Of a stretch of 64,000 bases of DNA, positions 25,713 to 34,430 are shown piece after piece. Source of the DNA: Streptomyces sp. CBMA152 (lineage in GTDB: Bacteria; Actinomycetota; Actinomycetes; Streptomycetales; Streptomycetaceae); assembly GCF_014596475.1 (NCBI RefSeq), contig NZ_MECJ01000007.1, positions 1 through 64,000 on the forward strand, written 5' to 3'. A program made the position numbers and the translations under genes. The notes under the pieces were generated by a model, which did not search any database, had not been told where the DNA came from, and worked only from the letters and a program-made list of their open reading frames with translations. Numbering within the stretch: the stretch's first letter is position 1; every line of letters begins with the position of its first letter.

Positions 25713-26789
25713 TCAGCGACCGGTCTTGGGGGCCTTCCAGCGGGCGATGCCGCGGGCCACCAGGTTGAGGATCATGACGAAGGCGATCAGGACCAGGGCG
25801 GCGGCCCACGCGCGGTCGTACGACGCGTCGCTGCCGACCCGGTACTGCTCCCAGATGTAGAAGGGGAGCGAGGACTGAGCACCGTCGAACGGGTTGGTGT
25901 TGATCAGCTGGCTGCCGAAGACGAGCAGCATGATCGGGGCGGTCTCACCGGCGATACGGGCGATGGCGAGCATGACGCCCGTGGTGATGCCGCCGATCGC
26001 GGTCGGCAGGACCACCTTCAGGATCGTGCGCCACTTCGGCACGCCGAGGGCCAGCGAGGCCTCGCGCAGCTCGTTCGGGACGAGCTTGAGCATCTCCTCG
26101 GTGGAGCGGACCACGACCGGCATCATCAGGATCGCCAGTGCGAGCGAGCCCATGAAGCCGGACGGCTTGAGCTCGAACATCAGCATCAGGGTCAGGATGA
26201 ACAGACCCGCCACGATGGAGGGGATGCCGGTCATGACGTCGACGAAGAACGTCACGGCCTTGGCGAGCGCGCCCTTGCCGTACTCCACGAGGTAGACCGC
26301 GGTCAGCAGGCCGAGCGGGGCGGAGATCAGGGTGGCGATGCCGACCTGCTCCAGGGTGCCGATCAGCGCGTGGTAGACGCCGCCGCCGGGCTGGAAGCCG
26401 GGGACGCCCGCCATCGAGTGGCTGAGGAAGTTCCCGTCGAGGACCTTCGTGCCGCGGCTGATCGTCGTCCACAGCAGGGAGAGCAGCGGGATCAGGGCGA
26501 GGATGAAGCAGACCCACACCAGCGAGGTGGCGACGCGGTCCTTGGCCTGGCGCTTGTTCTCGACGGCCGAGGTGACCACGTACGAGATGAGCACGAACAG
26601 GATCGCGGAGATCAGGCCCCACTGGACCTTGCTGGAGAGACCGAAGACGAGGCCGATGCCGCAGCCGAGCGCGATGCCGGCGGCGCCGAAGGCGGCCGTG
26701 GCCCAGCGGGGCAGGCCCCGGCGGCTCAGGCTGCCCTTGCGGGGGGCCGGGGCGGCCGGGCGGGCGTCCTGGACAACTGCGTTGGACAT
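25713..26789 (-). CDS. pstA: Phosphate ABC transporter permease PstA
   Basis: The 358-residue permease has an extra pair of N-terminal hydrophobic segments and then the usual six-helix PstA core. The permease EAA-type loop that contacts PstB reads [20 protein letters not shown]. It forms the membrane channel with PstC. The basic, Pro-rich first 25 residues ([14 protein letters not shown]) face the cytoplasm. The start codon abuts the last base of pstC, indicating tight coupling. Confidence 0.96.
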   Translation of the reverse strand: MSNAVVQDARPAAPAPRKGSLSRRGLPRWATAAFGAAGIALGCGIGLVFGLSSKVQWGLISAILFVLISYVVTSAVENKRQAKDRVATSLVWVCFILALIPLLSLLWTTISRGTKVLDGNFLSHSMAGVPGFQPGGGVYHALIGTLEQVGIATLISAPLGLLTAVYLVEYGKGALAKAVTFFVDVMTGIPSIVAGLFILTLMLMFELKPSGFMGSLALAILMMPVVVRSTEEMLKLVPNELREASLALGVPKWRTILKVVLPTAIGGITTGVMLAIARIAGETAPIMLLVFGSQLINTNPFDGAQSSLPFYIWEQYRVGSDASYDRAWAAALVLIAFVMILNLVARGIARWKAPKTGR

Positions 26790-27781
26790 CAGGCGTTCGC
26801 CCCCGAGTACTCCTTGCGGCGCGCGATGATCAGGCGGGCCGCGCCGTTGACCAGCAGGGTCAGGACGAAGAGGACCAGGCCGGAGGCGATCAGGGCGTCC
26901 CGGCCGAGCTGGTTGGCCTCGTCGAACTTCGCCGCGATGTTCTGGGCGAAGGTGCCGCCACCCGGGTTGAGCAGGTGCAGCGAGATGAGATAGCTCGGGG
27001 AGAGGACCGTGGCGACGGCCATCGTCTCGCCGAGCGCGCGTCCGAGGCCCAGCATCGAGGCGGAGATGACGCCGGAGCGGCCGAACGGCAGCACCGAAAG
27101 CCGGATGACCTCCCAGCGGGTGGCGCCGAGGGCCAGGGCGGCCTCCTCGTTCATCCGCGGGACCTGGAGGAAGACTTCGCGGCTCACGCTGGTCACGATC
27201 GGCAGGATCATGATCGCGAGCAGGATGCCGACGGTGAACAGCGAGCGCGCGACGCCGACCTCGGTCTTCTGGAAGACGAAGGTCCAGCCCAGGTAGGTGT
27301 CGAGCCAGGAGTTCATGCCGTCGAGGTAGGGCACGAGGAAGAGGGCGCCCCAGATGCCGTAGATGATCGACGGCACGGCGGCCAGCAGGTCGACCACGTA
27401 CGCGAGGGGCGCGGCCAGCTTGCGCGGCGCGTAGTGCGAGATGAACAGGGCGATGCCGACGGCGACCGGGACCGCGATGACCATCGCGATCAGCGAGCTG
27501 GCGACGGTTCCGAAGAGCAGCACCGCGATGCCGAAGACCGGCTTGTCGGCGGCCGGGTTCCAGTCGAACGTGGTGAAGAAGTTGCCCTCGTCCTTGGAGA
27601 TGGCGATCCCGGCCCGGACGCTGAGGAAGGCGGCGATCGACGCCATCAGGACGAGCAGCAGGATGCCGGAGCCCCGGGAGAGCCCGAGGAAGATCTTGTC
27701 GCCCGCGCGTCCGGTGGACTTGGAGCGCAGGACCGGTGCCGGGGGCGCCGGTGGTGAGGTGTCGGTGGTTATGGAAGCCAT
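26789..27781 (-). CDS. pstC: Phosphate ABC transporter permease PstC
   Basis: The 330-residue permease has about six to seven helices. The family EAA loop reads EAALALGATRWEVIRLSVLP, and GAPLAYVVDLLAAVPSIIYGIWG-type sequence (core LAAVPSIIYGIWG) is diagnostic for PstC. It partners PstA in the channel. It follows pstS by 139 bases that contain two stable hairpins, which probably lower its expression relative to the binding protein. Confidence 0.96.
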   Translation of the reverse strand: MASITTDTSPPAPPAPVLRSKSTGRAGDKIFLGLSRGSGILLLVLMASIAAFLSVRAGIAISKDEGNFFTTFDWNPAADKPVFGIAVLLFGTVASSLIAMVIAVPVAVGIALFISHYAPRKLAAPLAYVVDLLAAVPSIIYGIWGALFLVPYLDGMNSWLDTYLGWTFVFQKTEVGVARSLFTVGILLAIMILPIVTSVSREVFLQVPRMNEEAALALGATRWEVIRLSVLPFGRSGVISASMLGLGRALGETMAVATVLSPSYLISLHLLNPGGGTFAQNIAAKFDEANQLGRDALIASGLVLFVLTLLVNGAARLIIARRKEYSGANA

Positions 27782-27842
27782 GATCTTTCCGGTCTGTGGG
27801 CGGGGAGTGGATGGGTCCCCTGGCGGCGGTGCACCGGATGGA

Positions 27843-27906
27843 GGGGCGGGGGCCGGACGGGGCCCCCGCCCCGGGGGCGTCCAGCCGGCGGATCAGTCGC
27901 CGGCTG
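27843..27906 (-). promoter_or_regulatory. Two tandem hairpins between pstS and pstC
   Basis: GGGGCGGGGGCC (27843-27854) pairs with GGCCCCCGCCCC (27861-27872). Directly after it, CAGCCGGCG (27882-27890) pairs with CGCCGGCTG (27898-27906). In the pst transcript these hairpins lie between the pstS stop and the pstC start. They are well placed to protect the pstS message or to stop part of the transcription before pstCAB. Confidence 0.65.
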
Positions 27907-27920
27907 TCGGCCCACAGGTC

Positions 27921-29066
27921 CTAGGAGAGGGAGGCGACCGTCTCGCGGACCTTGGAGTTGATCTCGGCCGGGATCGGCGCGTAGCCGGCGTCCGAGAGGA
28001 TCTTCTGGCCCTCGTCACCCGAGGTGTAGGTCAGGAAGGACTTGACCGTGCCGAGGGTGTCGGCCTTGTTGCCCTTGTCGCAGGCGATCTCGTACGTGAC
28101 GAGGACGATCGGGTAGGCGCCGTCGGCCTTGGTGGTGTAGTCCAGGCCCAGGGCCAGGTCCTTGCCGGTGCCCTTGATCTTGGCGGCGGCGATCGCCTTG
28201 GAGGCGTTCTCCGGGGTGGCCTTGACCGGGGCCGTGGCACCCGTGTTGATGTCCACGGTCTTGATCGACTGGGCGGTGGCGTACGAGAGCTCGAAGTAGC
28301 CGATCGCGCCGTCCGTCTGCTTGACCTGCGCGGCGACACCGGCGGAGCCGGACGCGGCCTGGCCGCCCGGGGCCGGCCACTTCTTCTCGGCGGTGTACGG
28401 CCAGTCGGCCTTGGCGGTGGCGCCGAGGTACTTGCCGAGGTTCTGCGTGGTGCCGGAGTCCTCGGAGCGGTGGAAGGCCTGGATCGCCTTGTCCGGGAGC
28501 TTGGCGCCCGGGTTCAGCTTGGCGATGGCCTCGTCGTTCCAGTTCTTGATCTTGCCGTTGAAGATCTTGGCGATCGTCGGGGCGTCCAGGACCAGGCTGT
28601 CGACGTTCTCCAGGTGGAAGCCGATCGCGATCGGGCCGCCGACCATCGGGAGGTTGATGCCCTGGCCGCCGGCGGAGCAGACCTTCTTGGAGTTGGCGAC
28701 CTCCTCCGGCTTCAGCGCGGAGTCGGAACCGGCGAAGCCGACCGTCGACTGGTTGAAGGCGATGATGCCCTCACCGGACGAGGAGGACTTGTAGTTGATC
28801 TCGACGCCCTTGCAGGCCGCCATGTAGTTCTTGACCCACAGGTCCATGGCGTTCTTCTGGGCGGAGGAGCCGGAGGCCAGGAGCTGGCCCTTGGCGCCGT
28901 CGCACTTGATGTTCGAGGCGGAGCTCGTCTTGCCGGTGCCACCGGTGGAGCCGGAGGAGGTGTCGTTGTTGTTGTCGCTGCCGCACGCCGTGAGGGCCAG
29001 GGCGCTGGACACGGCGATGACGCCGAGAGCGGTGGCGCGGAGCCGGTTCTTGCGCTGAAGCTTCAC
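27921..29066 (-). CDS. pstS: Phosphate-binding lipoprotein PstS
   Basis: The 381-residue product has a lipoprotein signal ending in ALALTAC, a Ser/Thr/Gly linker and a periplasmic-binding-type domain. Phosphate-binding segments are visible: GSSAQKNAMDLW, SSSSGEGI, RSEDSGTTQNL and GSAGV. It captures phosphate outside the membrane and hands it to PstCA. It is the first gene of the pst operon. A run of PHO-box units about 113-156 bases upstream shows the expected PhoP control. Confidence 0.97.
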   Translation of the reverse strand: MKLQRKNRLRATALGVIAVSSALALTACGSDNNNDTSSGSTGGTGKTSSASNIKCDGAKGQLLASGSSAQKNAMDLWVKNYMAACKGVEINYKSSSSGEGIIAFNQSTVGFAGSDSALKPEEVANSKKVCSAGGQGINLPMVGGPIAIGFHLENVDSLVLDAPTIAKIFNGKIKNWNDEAIAKLNPGAKLPDKAIQAFHRSEDSGTTQNLGKYLGATAKADWPYTAEKKWPAPGGQAASGSAGVAAQVKQTDGAIGYFELSYATAQSIKTVDINTGATAPVKATPENASKAIAAAKIKGTGKDLALGLDYTTKADGAYPIVLVTYEIACDKGNKADTLGTVKSFLTYTSGDEGQKILSDAGYAPIPAEINSKVRETVASLS

Positions 29067-29178
29067 TTTCGGGTGTTCCTTCCAGGAGCCGCCGGTGTCC
29101 GTTCGTTGTACGGCGGCGTGCGAAGAGGTGTCCGGTGGGGCGGGACGCCGCGCACCGTGTAAGGCCGAAATTAGGCAG

Positions 29179-29222
29179 AACAGGTGAAGCCGCCAACGGA
29201 GGAGAGTGAACGGAAGGTGAAC
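29179..29222 (-). promoter_or_regulatory. PHO-box array of the pst operon
   Basis: Read on the minus strand, four consecutive 11-base units are in register: GTTCACCTTCC (29222-29212), GTTCACTCTCC (29211-29201), TCCGTTGGCGG (29200-29190) and CTTCACCTGTT (29189-29179). The first two match the Streptomyces PHO-box unit (G-T/G-TCAYYYR). The third is degenerate and the fourth keeps TTCACC. This is the known form of a PhoP activation site and lies in the pstS promoter region. Confidence 0.85.
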
Positions 29223-29348
29223 CGTGTCGGTCAGTGCGGTGCCGGCCGTTACCGGTTTGTGTTCAACTGATCGGGGGGAGCGCGCCGGTGCCGGTCAGGG
29301 GGCTCGGGGGCGCTCGGAAATACTGATTGCGCCCCCACCGCGCTCCCG

Positions 29349-29771
29349 TCACGACCGGTGCAGGGCGTCCAGGAGCGCGTCCACCAGATGGCGGTCGCGG
29401 TCCTGGGTGAGCCGGAGGCGGGCCGCCGCCGGGGGCAGCCAGAGCAGCCGGTCGACCTCGTCGCCCGGCACGAAACTTCCCGCACTCGCCTCGGCGGCCC
29501 AGTAGTCGACCACCTTGGGGCGGCCCTGCCCGTCGACGTAGTGGACGGAGGGCAGCCGCGCACCTGGCGCACACATGTGCCCAGTCTCCTCCAGAACCTC
29601 CCGCAGCGCCCCCGCGAGCGGGTCCTCACCCGGTTTGAGCTTGCCTTTCGGCAGCGACCAGTCGTCGTACTTCGGCCGGTGCACCAGGCAGATCTCCAGC
29701 CCGCCGTCCCCCCACGGCGAGCGGCGCCACAGCACGCAGCCCGCCGCGAGGACCGTGCGCGCCGGGTTCAC
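29349..29771 (-). CDS. Nudix hydrolase (MutT type)
   Basis: The 140-residue protein has a complete Nudix box, GKLKPGEDPLAGALREVLEETG, of which the key residues are the GxxxxxE start and REVLEETG end (residues about 43-65). Nudix enzymes cleave nucleoside diphosphates linked to another group. As it is co-transcribed with ppk and a CHAD gene, polyphosphate or nucleotide-pool turnover is likely. Its ATG overlaps the CHAD gene stop by four bases. It is the last gene of the ppk unit, just upstream of the pstS promoter. Confidence 0.92.
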   Translation of the reverse strand: MNPARTVLAAGCVLWRRSPWGDGGLEICLVHRPKYDDWSLPKGKLKPGEDPLAGALREVLEETGHMCAPGARLPSVHYVDGQGRPKVVDYWAAEASAGSFVPGDEVDRLLWLPPAAARLRLTQDRDRHLVDALLDALHRS

Positions 29772-30781
29772 TGCGCGCTCACCCCCGTGGTCACCGCCGC
29801 CATGGGCTGCCAGATCCGCTGGAAGGCGAACCGGGCGGCCTCCACGTCATGGCGCTGGCCGGCGTGGAGCACACCGAGCGCGTACGCGGTCGCCGGGGCG
29901 ATGCGCGGGGTGCGGGCTGCGGCAGCGGCCGCAGCGGCCGCCTCGGCGGCGTCCCGGTGCCGGTCGAGGGCGGCCCCGGCCCGCACGAGCCGGTCGTCGG
30001 CCTCGTGCGGAAGGCGGCCGGTGCCCAGCACGTCCTGCGCGTACCGGTGCAGCCGCAGCAGCAGCCGCACCTGGTGCCAGGGGGCGTCCTGCGCCTCGCC
30101 GGACTGGACGAGCGCCTCCGCGTTGTACGGATGGGCCGCGCGGGCCAGCGGCAGCGCGGCCACCGCCTCGTCGAGCCGCTTCGCCGCGAAGTCGGCGGCC
30201 GGCGGCAGCACCTCCACCGCGTACGCGGCCGCCGAGCTGGACAGCGGCACCTCGCTGGCCAGCAGCGCCACCGCGTCGGCCACCGCGTGGAACCGGGACG
30301 AGCCCAGCGCCTGAAGGGCAGCCGAGTGCGCCCGGGTCCGGGCCAGCGTCAGCTGGCGTTCGAGCAGCGCCCCGGCCCGGGCCGCGCCCACGGCCAGCGC
30401 CGCCACCTCACCGCGCGGCGGCGGCACCTGCGGGGTGCCCTGCGGGGCGCCGGAGAGCCGCTGCAACCCGTCGAGCAGCCGGGCGAGCCGCGCCGCACAG
30501 GCGTGCTCGCCGCCCAGCGTCACACCGAGCCAGACCAGTTCCGTACGCAAAGTGTCGGCCCAGGCCGGGTCGAGCAGCGGGCGGAAGGTGTGCAGGGTGG
30601 CACCGATGCGGCGGCCGGCGCGGCGCAGTGCCCGCGCGGCCTCCTCGGTGCCGTCGTTGTCGGGTCCCGCCTCGCGGTGGAGGCGGAGACTGCGCAGGAA
30701 TTCCCCCGCCTGCGCGTGGAGATAGGGGGCGAGCACATCCCCGGCGGTCTCCGGTCCCGGGGATTTCTCAGGGCGTAGCAC
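29768..30781 (-). CDS. CHAD-domain protein, probably polyphosphate-associated
   Basis: The 337-residue, Ala- and Arg-rich, all-helical protein matches the CHAD domain: residues such as [20 protein letters not shown] at the start and conserved basic positions in [19 protein letters not shown] line a positively charged groove. CHAD domains bind inorganic polyphosphate granules. The gene overlaps the end of ppk by 14 bases and the Nudix gene by four, so it belongs to the polyphosphate operon. No catalytic domain is fused to it. Confidence 0.88.
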   Translation of the reverse strand: MLRPEKSPGPETAGDVLAPYLHAQAGEFLRSLRLHREAGPDNDGTEEAARALRRAGRRIGATLHTFRPLLDPAWADTLRTELVWLGVTLGGEHACAARLARLLDGLQRLSGAPQGTPQVPPPRGEVAALAVGAARAGALLERQLTLARTRAHSAALQALGSSRFHAVADAVALLASEVPLSSSAAAYAVEVLPPAADFAAKRLDEAVAALPLARAAHPYNAEALVQSGEAQDAPWHQVRLLLRLHRYAQDVLGTGRLPHEADDRLVRAGAALDRHRDAAEAAAAAAAAARTPRIAPATAYALGVLHAGQRHDVEAARFAFQRIWQPMAAVTTGVSAQ

Positions 30782-33014
30782 GCCGGCGCCTCCGGGCGTC
30801 TATCAGCATCTCCTGTACGTGCCGCAGCGGCGCTCCGTCGGCGTCGGTCGCGTGCCGGGTCCACTCCCCGTCCGGGCCCAGGTGCCAGGACGAGGTGGTG
30901 TCCGCCATGCCGGTCTCGAGAAGCCGGGTGAGAGCCGCGCGATGGGCCGGGTCGGTGACCCGGACCAGTGCCTCGATACGGCGGTCGAGGTTGCGGTGCA
31001 TCATGTCGGCGCTGCCCAGCCAGACCTCGGGCTCGCCGCCGTTCCCGAAGGCGAAGACCCGGGAGTGCTCCAGGAAGCGCCCCAGTATCGACCGCACCCG
31101 GATGTTCTCGGAGAGCCCGGTCACCCCGGGCCGCGCCGCGCAGATGCCGCGCACCCATATGTCGACCGGCACCCCGGCCTGCGAGGCCCGGTAGCAGGCG
31201 TCGATCACGGCCTCGTCCACCATCGAGTTGACCTTGATGCGTACGTAGGCGGGGCGTCCGGCGCGGTGGTGCGCGGTCTCCTTGTTGATCCGCGAGACCA
31301 GGCCGTCCCGAAGGGACTTGGGGGCGACCAGGAGACGGCGGTAGGTCTCGCGGCGCGAGTAGCCGGAGAGCCGGTTGAACAGGTCCGAGAGGTCCGCCCC
31401 GACCTGCGGGTCGGCGGTGAGCAGGCCCAGGTCCTCGTACAGACGGGCGGTCTTGGGGTGGTAGTTGCCGGTGCCCACGTGCGAGTAGCGCCGCAGGGTG
31501 TCGCCCTCCTGACGCACCACCAGGGACAGCTTGCAGTGTGTCTTCAGACCGACCAGGCCGTACACCACATGGCAGCCCGACTCCTCCAGCTTGCGGGCCC
31601 ACTTGATGTTGGCCTGTTCGTCGAAGCGCGCCTTGATCTCGACCAGGACGAGCACCTGCTTGCCGGACTCGGCCGCGTCTATCAGCGCGTCGACGATCGG
31701 CGAGTCGCCCGAAGTGCGGTACAGCGTCTGCTTGATGGCGAGCACGTCGGGGTCGCCGGCCGCCTGCTCCAGGAACGCCTGGACCGAGGTGGAGAACGAG
31801 TCGTACGGGTGGTGCAGGAGCACGTCCCGCTCGCGCAGCGCGGCGAAGATGTCCGGCGCGGACGCCGACTCGACCTCGGCCAGGTCCCGATGGGTTCCGG
31901 CCACGAACTTGGGGAACTTCAGCTCGGGGCGGTCGAGCGCCGCGATACCGAAGAGACCCGTGAGGTCCAGGGGACCGGGCAGCGGATACACCTCGGCGTC
32001 GCTGATCTTCAGCTCCCGCACCAGCAGATCAAGCACGTACGGGTCGATGGACTCCTCGACCTCAAGGCGCACCGGCGGCCCGAAGCGGCGCCGCATGAGC
32101 TCCTTCTCCAGCGCCTGGAGCAGGTTCTCGGCGTCGTCCTCCTCGACCTCCAGGTCCTCGTTCCGCGTCACCCGGAACATGTGGTGCGCCAGCACCTCCA
32201 TCCCCGGGAAGAGCTCTTCCAGATGCGCCGCGATGACGTCCTCAAGGGGCACGTACCGCTGCGGCGACGCCTCCAGGAACCGCGAGAGCAGCGGCGGCAC
32301 CTTGACCCGCGCGAAGTGGCGATGCCCGCTGACCGGGTTGCGCACGACGACCGCGAGGTTGAGCGAGAGCCCCGAGATGTACGGGAAGGGGTGCGCGGGG
32401 TCCACGGCCAGCGGGGTCAGCACCGGGAAGATCTGCTGGCGGAAGAGCGTGAAGAGCCGCGCCTGCTCCTTCTCGGTGAGGTCGGGCCAGCGGATCAGAT
32501 GGATGCTCTCGTCGGCGAGCGCCGGGGCCACGTCCTGCTGGAAGCAGGCGGCGTGCCGGGCCATGAGCTCGCGCGAGCGGTTCCAGATCAGATCCAGCAC
32601 CTCACGCGGCTGGAGCCCCGACGCGGACCGGGTGGCGACACCGGTCGCGATACGGCGCTTCAGGCCCGCCACCCGGACCATGAAGAACTCGTCCAGGTTC
32701 GACGCGAAGATCGCCAGGAAGTTGGCGCGTTCGAGGAGCGGCGTCGCCGGGTCCTCGGCCAGCTCCAGGACACGCGCGTTGAAGGCCAGCCAGCTGCGCT
32801 CCCGGTCCAGGAACCGCCCCGACGGCAGCTCCTCGCCGTCCCCGGTCTGCCCGTCCCGCTCGTAGCCCTCGTACGCGTCCAGATCCGCGTCGATGTCCGG
32901 CTCCAGGTCGGAGACGGCGGCCGCGAGAGTGTGCGGCCGGTGCGCGGCTATGGAACCGACCGACGGCTGGGAGGAGGGCTGGAGGTGGACCTCGGCGCTG
33001 GGCTGCTGGCTCAT
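30768..33014 (-). CDS. ppk: Polyphosphate kinase
   Basis: The 748-residue enzyme has the four Ppk1 regions: an N-terminal domain with [20 protein letters not shown], a central domain, and two phospholipase-D-like C-terminal domains. The autophosphorylated His lies in [13 protein letters not shown], and the second active-site His in [12 protein letters not shown]. It reversibly builds polyphosphate from ATP. The ATG at 33014 is preferred because GGAAG lies upstream; an in-frame ATG at 33137 lacks a ribosome binding site. It leads a three-gene unit with CHAD and Nudix genes. In other streptomycetes ppk is under PhoP control, but no clear PHO box is seen here. Confidence 0.96.
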   Translation of the reverse strand: MSQQPSAEVHLQPSSQPSVGSIAAHRPHTLAAAVSDLEPDIDADLDAYEGYERDGQTGDGEELPSGRFLDRERSWLAFNARVLELAEDPATPLLERANFLAIFASNLDEFFMVRVAGLKRRIATGVATRSASGLQPREVLDLIWNRSRELMARHAACFQQDVAPALADESIHLIRWPDLTEKEQARLFTLFRQQIFPVLTPLAVDPAHPFPYISGLSLNLAVVVRNPVSGHRHFARVKVPPLLSRFLEASPQRYVPLEDVIAAHLEELFPGMEVLAHHMFRVTRNEDLEVEEDDAENLLQALEKELMRRRFGPPVRLEVEESIDPYVLDLLVRELKISDAEVYPLPGPLDLTGLFGIAALDRPELKFPKFVAGTHRDLAEVESASAPDIFAALRERDVLLHHPYDSFSTSVQAFLEQAAGDPDVLAIKQTLYRTSGDSPIVDALIDAAESGKQVLVLVEIKARFDEQANIKWARKLEESGCHVVYGLVGLKTHCKLSLVVRQEGDTLRRYSHVGTGNYHPKTARLYEDLGLLTADPQVGADLSDLFNRLSGYSRRETYRRLLVAPKSLRDGLVSRINKETAHHRAGRPAYVRIKVNSMVDEAVIDACYRASQAGVPVDIWVRGICAARPGVTGLSENIRVRSILGRFLEHSRVFAFGNGGEPEVWLGSADMMHRNLDRRIEALVRVTDPAHRAALTRLLETGMADTTSSWHLGPDGEWTRHATDADGAPLRHVQEMLIDARRRRRATP

Positions 33015-33326
33015 GAACCCATTCTTCCGCGCCCGGGCGCTGTCGGGCGCGTCGGAGAGCACGTCGGAGCGGGCAGGAGCCAGCGTCTTGGGGCGGGCGG
33101 CGGTCCCGTTCCGGGAGGGGGGCACCTCGGGCTGCATTGGCTGAGCGTCGCAAGCGTGTCTGAATGCCCGGTAACGAGGACATGACGTGCAGGAATATGA
33201 GCCCTGACGTGGATGTCAGGCCTGCGGCGCCTCACGTTCCCGTGCGCCTTTAAGGGGCGCGGGGAACTGCGCGACAAGCCCAGCACGGTCCGCAGACGAA
33301 GAACCCACCCCCGGAAGGGGCCAGGG
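33015..33326. other. Intergenic region with one copy of the dispersed repeat
   Basis: This 312-base stretch lies between mshD and ppk, both on the minus strand. It carries the 28-base repeat GGGGCGCGGGGAACTGCGCG-ACAAGCCC at 33254-33281, just upstream of the mshD stop side. No gene is supported. Confidence 0.6.
33254..33281. repeat. Single copy of the dispersed 28-base repeat
   Basis: GGGGCGCGGGGAACTGCGCG then ACAAGCCC is the reverse complement of the copies at 24681 and 24740. It lies 45 bases beyond the mshD stop codon, where it may serve as a terminator-like structure. Confidence 0.85.
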
Positions 33327-34265
33327 TCAGGACTCGGTCCGGTACATCAGATCCACCTCATGGGTGGTGAACCCAAGACGTTCATACACGGTCACGGCGG
33401 CCGTGTTGTCGGCGTCCACGTACAACATGGCCACAGGCACACCCTCCCCCGCAAGATGGCGCAAGCCAGTGGCGGTGAGGGCCTTGCCGAGGCCGCCGCC
33501 CTGGGCATCCGGCCGGATGCCCACGACGTACACCTCCCCGATCCTCTCCGCCGCATGCACCTTCGTCCAGTGGAAGCCCACGATGCGGTCGTCGCGCTCG
33601 GCGAGGAAGAAGCCCTTGGGGTCGAACCACGGCTCGGCCTTGCGGTCGTCGAGGTCGCGCTGGGTCAGCGAGCCCTGTTCGGGGTGGTGCGCGAACGCCG
33701 CCGCGTTCACCGCGAGCCACGCCGTGTCGTCCTCGCCGGGCACGAAGGTCCGTACGGTGACGCCCGGCGGATAGACCGGCTCGGGAATGTCGAGCGGGGC
33801 CAACGGCCGCCGCATCTGGCGCAGTTCGCGGAACAGGGTCAGCCCGAGGACCTGGGCGAGGTGCCGGGCAGCCGAGTGCCCGCCGTGCGCCCACACCCGC
33901 AGCCGCTTGCCGGACGCGCCCAGCAGCGCCGAGCCGAGCGCACGCCCGTGGCCGCGGCCGCGGTGCGCGGGGTGGATGACGAGTTCGGCGGCCGGTGCCT
34001 CGATCGGGTCGGTGTCCTCCAGCTGCGCGTAGCCGATGAGCTCGGTGCCCTCGGAGGAGGTGACGGTGAGGAGGAAGTGGCGGATCCCGGGCCGCCGCCC
34101 GCCCCGCAGCTGGAGCCGCCCCTGCTCGGAGACGGCCTGCTGCCCGTCGGTCCGGGCGGCCTCGGCGAGCAGCGCGAGAACCTCCTGGGCCTGCGGGTGG
34201 GTCAGCTCGTCGAGGGTCTGGATCTCACGTCCGGAGGGGCCGGGGCCGGCGGGGTCAGTCGTCAT
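33327..34265 (-). CDS. mshD: Mycothiol synthase
   Basis: The product of about 312 residues is a tandem double GNAT protein. The N-terminal domain has HPAHRGRGHGRALGSALL and the C-terminal, active domain has GIRPDAQGGGLGKALTATGL, then MLYVDADNTAAVTVYERLGF. MshD acetylates Cys-GlcN-Ins, the last step of mycothiol synthesis. The ATG at 34265 is preferred to 34319; TACGCT lies seven bases before it, so the message may be leaderless. The enzyme acts in the cytoplasm. Confidence 0.95.
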   Translation of the reverse strand: MTTDPAGPGPSGREIQTLDELTHPQAQEVLALLAEAARTDGQQAVSEQGRLQLRGGRRPGIRHFLLTVTSSEGTELIGYAQLEDTDPIEAPAAELVIHPAHRGRGHGRALGSALLGASGKRLRVWAHGGHSAARHLAQVLGLTLFRELRQMRRPLAPLDIPEPVYPPGVTVRTFVPGEDDTAWLAVNAAAFAHHPEQGSLTQRDLDDRKAEPWFDPKGFFLAERDDRIVGFHWTKVHAAERIGEVYVVGIRPDAQGGGLGKALTATGLRHLAGEGVPVAMLYVDADNTAAVTVYERLGFTTHEVDLMYRTES

Positions 34266-34394
34266 GTGTACGAGCGTACGGCGAGCGGGGGCAAAACCTG
34301 ACGTACCGCCAAACGGCAACCATCCCGTGACCCCATCCCCCTGTCACGCTACGCGCGTTGACCCTAGGCTTCCGCACACGGCGGACCTCACCCG

Positions 34395-34416
34395 TCACGC
34401 TGAACGACCACTGAAC
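34395..34416 (-). promoter_or_regulatory. Weak PHO-box-like pair upstream of the 5'-nucleotidase
   Basis: On the minus strand GTTCAGTGGTC (34416-34406) and GTTCAGCGTGA (34405-34395) share the GTTCA core at an exact 11-base spacing. The YYY part of the consensus is missing, and the site is only 15-36 bases before the plus-strand ATG. It is listed as a possibility only. Confidence 0.25.
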
Positions 34417-34430
34417 CACCTAGGGGAGAG

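Noticed and set aside
33015..33137. N-terminal extension of polyphosphate kinase
   Set aside because: The ATG at 33137 is in frame, but has no ribosome binding site. The ATG at 33014 has one and gives the usual MSQQPS start.
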